From Prauserella cavernicola (GTDB taxonomy: Bacteria > Actinomycetota > Actinomycetes > Mycobacteriales > Pseudonocardiaceae): 64,000 bases of DNA. The translations under genes were made by a program, and so were the position numbers. The notes under the pieces were generated by a model. The model was not told where the DNA came from, did not search any database, and saw only the letters and a program-made list of their open reading frames with translations. The stretch lies in contig NZ_JAENJH010000003.1 in the NCBI RefSeq assembly GCF_016595675.1, positions 186,001-250,000 of the forward strand, given 5' to 3'. This document shows positions 61,742-64,000 of the stretch, in pieces; within the stretch, counting starts at the first letter, position 1; each line of letters starts with the position of its first letter.

Positions 61742-62509
61742 TCAGGCGTTCTCCCTCCGGAACGTCCTGGCGCCCCAGAACACCGTCACCGAGGTGAGCA
61801 CCACCAGCACGACGCAGCCGGTGAACAGCGCGTCCATCGTCACGTCGCCCCTGAAGCTGGCGCGCTCCGCGTCGACGATGTGTGTGAACGGGTTGATGCG
61901 CGAGATCGCGTACAGCCAGTCGGGCGCGAGCCCGGTGGTGATCGGCAGCAGGATGCCCGAGAGCAGCAGCACCGGCATGAGCACGGCGTTGAGCAGCGCG
62001 GGAAACGCCTGTTCGTTCCTGATCGTGAGCGCCAGCGCGTAGGACGCCGAGGCCAGCGCCGTCGAGGTCAGGCCCACGATCACGAGGCTCAGCACGATGC
62101 CGCCGAACGGCGCATCGAGGTCGAACACGAGAAACGCCAGCACGATGATGAGGATCGCCTGCAGCACGGTCTGCAGTGCGTTGTTGAGCACCTTGCCCAG
62201 CAGCAGCGCCACGCGGCTGGCCGGAGTCACCCGCAGCCGTTCCAGCACGCCGCTGCGGAACTCGGCGAGCAGCCCGAACCCGGAGAAGGACGAGCCGAAC
62301 AGCGCGAGCTGGATGATGAGCGCCGGGGTGAGGATCGTCCAGCTGCTGCCGGGAGGAAAGCCCGGCGTGTTGCTGACGACCCGTTCCATGAGCGGCCCGA
62401 ACAGCACCAGGTACAGCACCGGCTGCATGATGCCGATCATGATCCAGGCCGGGTTGCGCATCGACAGCGAGAGATCGCGCCGGAAGATCAGCCAGATGTC
62501 ACGCGACAT
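61742..62509 (-). CDS. ABC-2 type exporter permease (DrrB-like)
   Basis: The 255-residue membrane protein has six TM helices (about 22-45, 55-80, 103-130, 138-160, 170-190 and 225-243) and an ABC-2 family core (MQPVLYLVLFGPLMERV, FGLLAEFRSGVLERLRVTPASRVALLLGKVL). The signature ERLRVTPASR is seen in DrrB-type drug exporters. It overlaps the ATPase gene by 11 bases. With the ATPase it should export a drug or lipid; the substrate is unknown. Confidence 0.9.
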   Translation of the reverse strand: MSRDIWLIFRRDLSLSMRNPAWIMIGIMQPVLYLVLFGPLMERVVSNTPGFPPGSSWTILTPALIIQLALFGSSFSGFGLLAEFRSGVLERLRVTPASRVALLLGKVLNNALQTVLQAILIIVLAFLVFDLDAPFGGIVLSLVIVGLTSTALASASYALALTIRNEQAFPALLNAVLMPVLLLSGILLPITTGLAPDWLYAISRINPFTHIVDAERASFRGDVTMDALFTGCVVLVVLTSVTVFWGARTFRRENA

Positions 62510-63482
62510 GGGCGGCCTCCCCGGCCGGTGCGGCCTCGGCGTCGCGCAGCGAGCGGCCGGTCATGGTCAGGAACACGTCGTCGAGCGTCGGCCGCTGCAC
62601 CTGCATCGAGAGCATCGGGATGCCGGCGGCGTCGAGCGCGCGCAGTAGTTCGGGCATCGCGGTGTCGCCCCTCGGGACCCGGAACCGCACGCCCTCGCCG
62701 GTCACCGTCACCTCGTGCGCGCCCTCGAGCCTGCCCGCGGCCTCGGCCGCGGCCGAGGCCGAGTCCTCGGCGACGCCGACGACGACGCGGTCGCCGGAGA
62801 CGCTCGCCTTGAGCGAGTCGGGGCTGCCCTCGGCCACGATCTCGCCGTTGTCGATCACGAGGATGCGGTCGCAGAGCGAGTCGGCCTCGTCGAGGTAGTG
62901 GGTGGTGAGGAACAGCGTCACGCCGTGCTCGGCGCGGAGGTCGCGGATGTGCTCCCACAGGTTCGCCCTGCTCTGCGGGTCCAGTCCGGTGGTCGGCTCG
63001 TCGAAGAAGACGAGCCTCGGGGCGTGGATGAGCCCGAGCGCGATGTCGAGCCTGCGCCGCTGGCCTCCGGAGAGCGTCTTGGTGAGCCGCTGGTCGAGCC
63101 CGGCGAGGTCGAGCTGCTCGGTGAGTTCGGCGCCGCGTCGGATGGAGTCGGCTTTGGACAGTCCGTAGAGCCTGCCCTGGAGTTCGATCTCCTCGTGCAC
63201 CCGGCATTCGGGTGCGGTGCCGCCGCCCTGCGCGACGTAGCCGATGTGCCTGCGCACGCCGACCGGGTCCTGCAACAGGTCGCAGCCGCCCACGGTCGCC
63301 TCGCCCGAGGTGGGGCGCAGCAGCGTCGTGAGCATGCGCAGGGTCGTGGTCTTGCCCGCGCCGTTGGGGCCGAGGAAGCCGACGAGCTCCCCCTCGGCCA
63401 CGTCCAGGTCCACGCCCTTCACGGCGTCGACGGTGCGGCCGCGGGCGGTGAACCGCCTCGCCAGGCCGCGTGCGGTGATCAT
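62499..63482 (-). CDS. ABC exporter ATP-binding protein (DrrA-like)
   Basis: The 327-residue DrrA-family ATPase has Walker A GPNGAGKTTTLRML (about 39-52), Q-loop YVAQGGG, signature LSGGQRRRLDIAL, Walker B LVFFDEPTTGLD and H-loop FLTTHYLDEADSLCDR. The C-terminal 90 residues are the regulatory domain typical of DrrA (PTLDDVFLTMTGRSLRD). It follows padR with two TCAAATTTGA palindromes between them, and overlaps the permease gene. Confidence 0.93.
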   Translation of the reverse strand: MITARGLARRFTARGRTVDAVKGVDLDVAEGELVGFLGPNGAGKTTTLRMLTTLLRPTSGEATVGGCDLLQDPVGVRRHIGYVAQGGGTAPECRVHEEIELQGRLYGLSKADSIRRGAELTEQLDLAGLDQRLTKTLSGGQRRRLDIALGLIHAPRLVFFDEPTTGLDPQSRANLWEHIRDLRAEHGVTLFLTTHYLDEADSLCDRILVIDNGEIVAEGSPDSLKASVSGDRVVVGVAEDSASAAAEAAGRLEGAHEVTVTGEGVRFRVPRGDTAMPELLRALDAAGIPMLSMQVQRPTLDDVFLTMTGRSLRDAEAAPAGEAAHVA

Positions 63483-63494
63483 GAATTCTCCTAT

Positions 63495-63556
63495 TCAAAT
63501 TTGACTACCGGGTCACGGGAACTCTGCAGGAGAGATCGCTCGCTAGTCAAATTTGA
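63495..63556 (-). promoter_or_regulatory. twin palindromes TCAAATTTGA (probable PadR operator)
   Basis: The perfect 10-bp palindrome occurs at 63495-63504 and 63547-63556, 52 bases (about five helical turns) apart, between padR and the drrA-like start. The flanks are also alike (AGTCAAATTTGA(C/T)TA). Two sites on one face of DNA suit cooperative binding or looping by the PadR protein. Confidence 0.7.
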
Positions 63557-64000
63557 TTACAGTCTTGCCGGGCTGTGCGGCCCCGGCTCACCGAACGACG
63601 GTCCCTCGTCGGCCATCACGTACTCGCCGGAACGCAGCCGCTCCACGAGGTCGGCCGTCCACTCCACGGCAGTGGCCAGCTGCGCCTGCCACAACCGGTA
63701 CAGGGCGTTGACGTGCTGCGGCTGCCCCCACTGCGTGCCGTGCTCCAGCAGTCCGGCCATGTTCGCCTCGTTGCCCTTGAGCTGCGTGAGCCGGTACTTG
63801 AGCAGGCCGATCGCGCGTTCGCGCTCGAGCGCGGGCAGGAACGCGACCGCGGCGAGGAAGCCGGGGTTGCCGTTGACGTCGTCCTTGACCTCGCTCAGCA
63901 ACTGGTGGAGCCGCCGGGTGAACTCCGCCTCGCCCTCGTCGGTCAGCCGGTACGCGACGCGGTCGGGGCCCGCGCCGGTCGCCTCGGTGCGCACCTGCTC
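63557..64000 (-). CDS. PadR-family regulator, 5' end beyond the window
   Basis: The last 147 residues of a PadR regulator: the wing and last part of the HTH domain (GPDRVAYRLTDEGEAEFTRRLHQLLSEV), then the Vir_C-like helical dimerisation part (FLPALERERAIGLLKYRLTQLKG, LWQAQLATAVEWTADLVERL). The N-terminal helix-turn-helix lies beyond position 64000. It is upstream of the DrrAB-like exporter genes and probably represses them until a drug or lipid ligand binds. Confidence 0.85.
   Translation of the reverse strand, partial: EQVRTEATGAGPDRVAYRLTDEGEAEFTRRLHQLLSEVKDDVNGNPGFLAAVAFLPALERERAIGLLKYRLTQLKGNEANMAGLLEHGTQWGQPQHVNALYRLWQAQLATAVEWTADLVERLRSGEYVMADEGPSFGEPGPHSPARL

Overview
The window looks like the chromosome of a high-G+C actinomycete of the Pseudonocardiaceae type (Saccharomonospora/Amycolatopsis relatives). 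The reasons are the G+C-rich codon use, many GTG and some TTG starts, two type VII (ESX) secretion-associated clusters, several Ser/Thr kinases, and gene order shared with Mycobacterium. From memory of the M. tuberculosis map, mprA-mprB-pepD-mog-mscL-ruc-fau-galU-glp-rimJ-glpR (8.1-20.9 kb here) follows Rv0981-Rv0996, and pmt-rsmI-pabB (56.3-60.0 kb) follows Rv1002c-Rv1005c. The 35 kb between these blocks is the accessory part.

0-7 kb: a PPOX-family enzyme, then an ESX-associated gene set on the minus strand (a large repeat-rich T7SS protein, an EspC-like protein and a YbaB-like protein with an apparent frameshift). Next comes a decaying stretch with an AraC regulator remnant, a methyltransferase, an ArsR regulator and a broken progesterone-5-beta-reductase-like SDR gene. 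A tRNA-Arg(CCT) and a strong terminator close it.

7-21 kb: conserved core. It holds an orphan LuxR-type response regulator, the MprAB envelope-stress two-component system, a DeoR regulator with galT, the HtrA-like protease PepD, Mog/MoaB, a small conserved protein, MscL, a SAF-domain protein, the Ruc zinc-ribbon chaperone behind a near-perfect CIRCE element, 5-formyl-THF cyclo-ligase, and galU-glp-rimJ-glpR (UDP-glucose supply and the gephyrin-like divisome proteins).

21-35 kb: accessory island starting at tRNA-Ala(CGC). Minus-strand genes encode a SEFIR-pseudokinase protein, an SF1 helicase with a coiled-coil insertion and a winged-helix-like protein, tightly packed as one operon. A second SEFIR protein is divergent from them. 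A stand-alone sigma factor, an unknown 339-aa protein, two tiny membrane-peptide ORFs, an XRE-NB-ARC-TPR (STAND) protein and an A+T-richer gene with a zinc-knuckle-like N-terminus follow. This looks like a conflict/defence or signalling island and is the best candidate for an undescribed system.

35-49 kb: a three-subunit molybdenum hydroxylase (xanthine dehydrogenase family) with a divergent TetR regulator and an inverted-repeat operator; an operon of trpS with two receptor Ser/Thr kinases; an aromatic-amino-acid decarboxylase; an SRPBCC protein; an SGNH hydrolase-TetR operon with its own operator; and a secreted GH20 hexosaminidase preceded by a DasR-like site.

49-64 kb: a second ESX-associated cluster, propionyl-CoA synthetase, a kinase with an N-terminal membrane domain, pmt, rsmI, pabB, a DUF4185 (GH183-like) protein facing a degenerate GH25-like protein, and a PadR-DrrA-DrrB-type ABC exporter operon cut by the right edge. 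No rRNA, CRISPR array, transposase or phage structural gene was seen.
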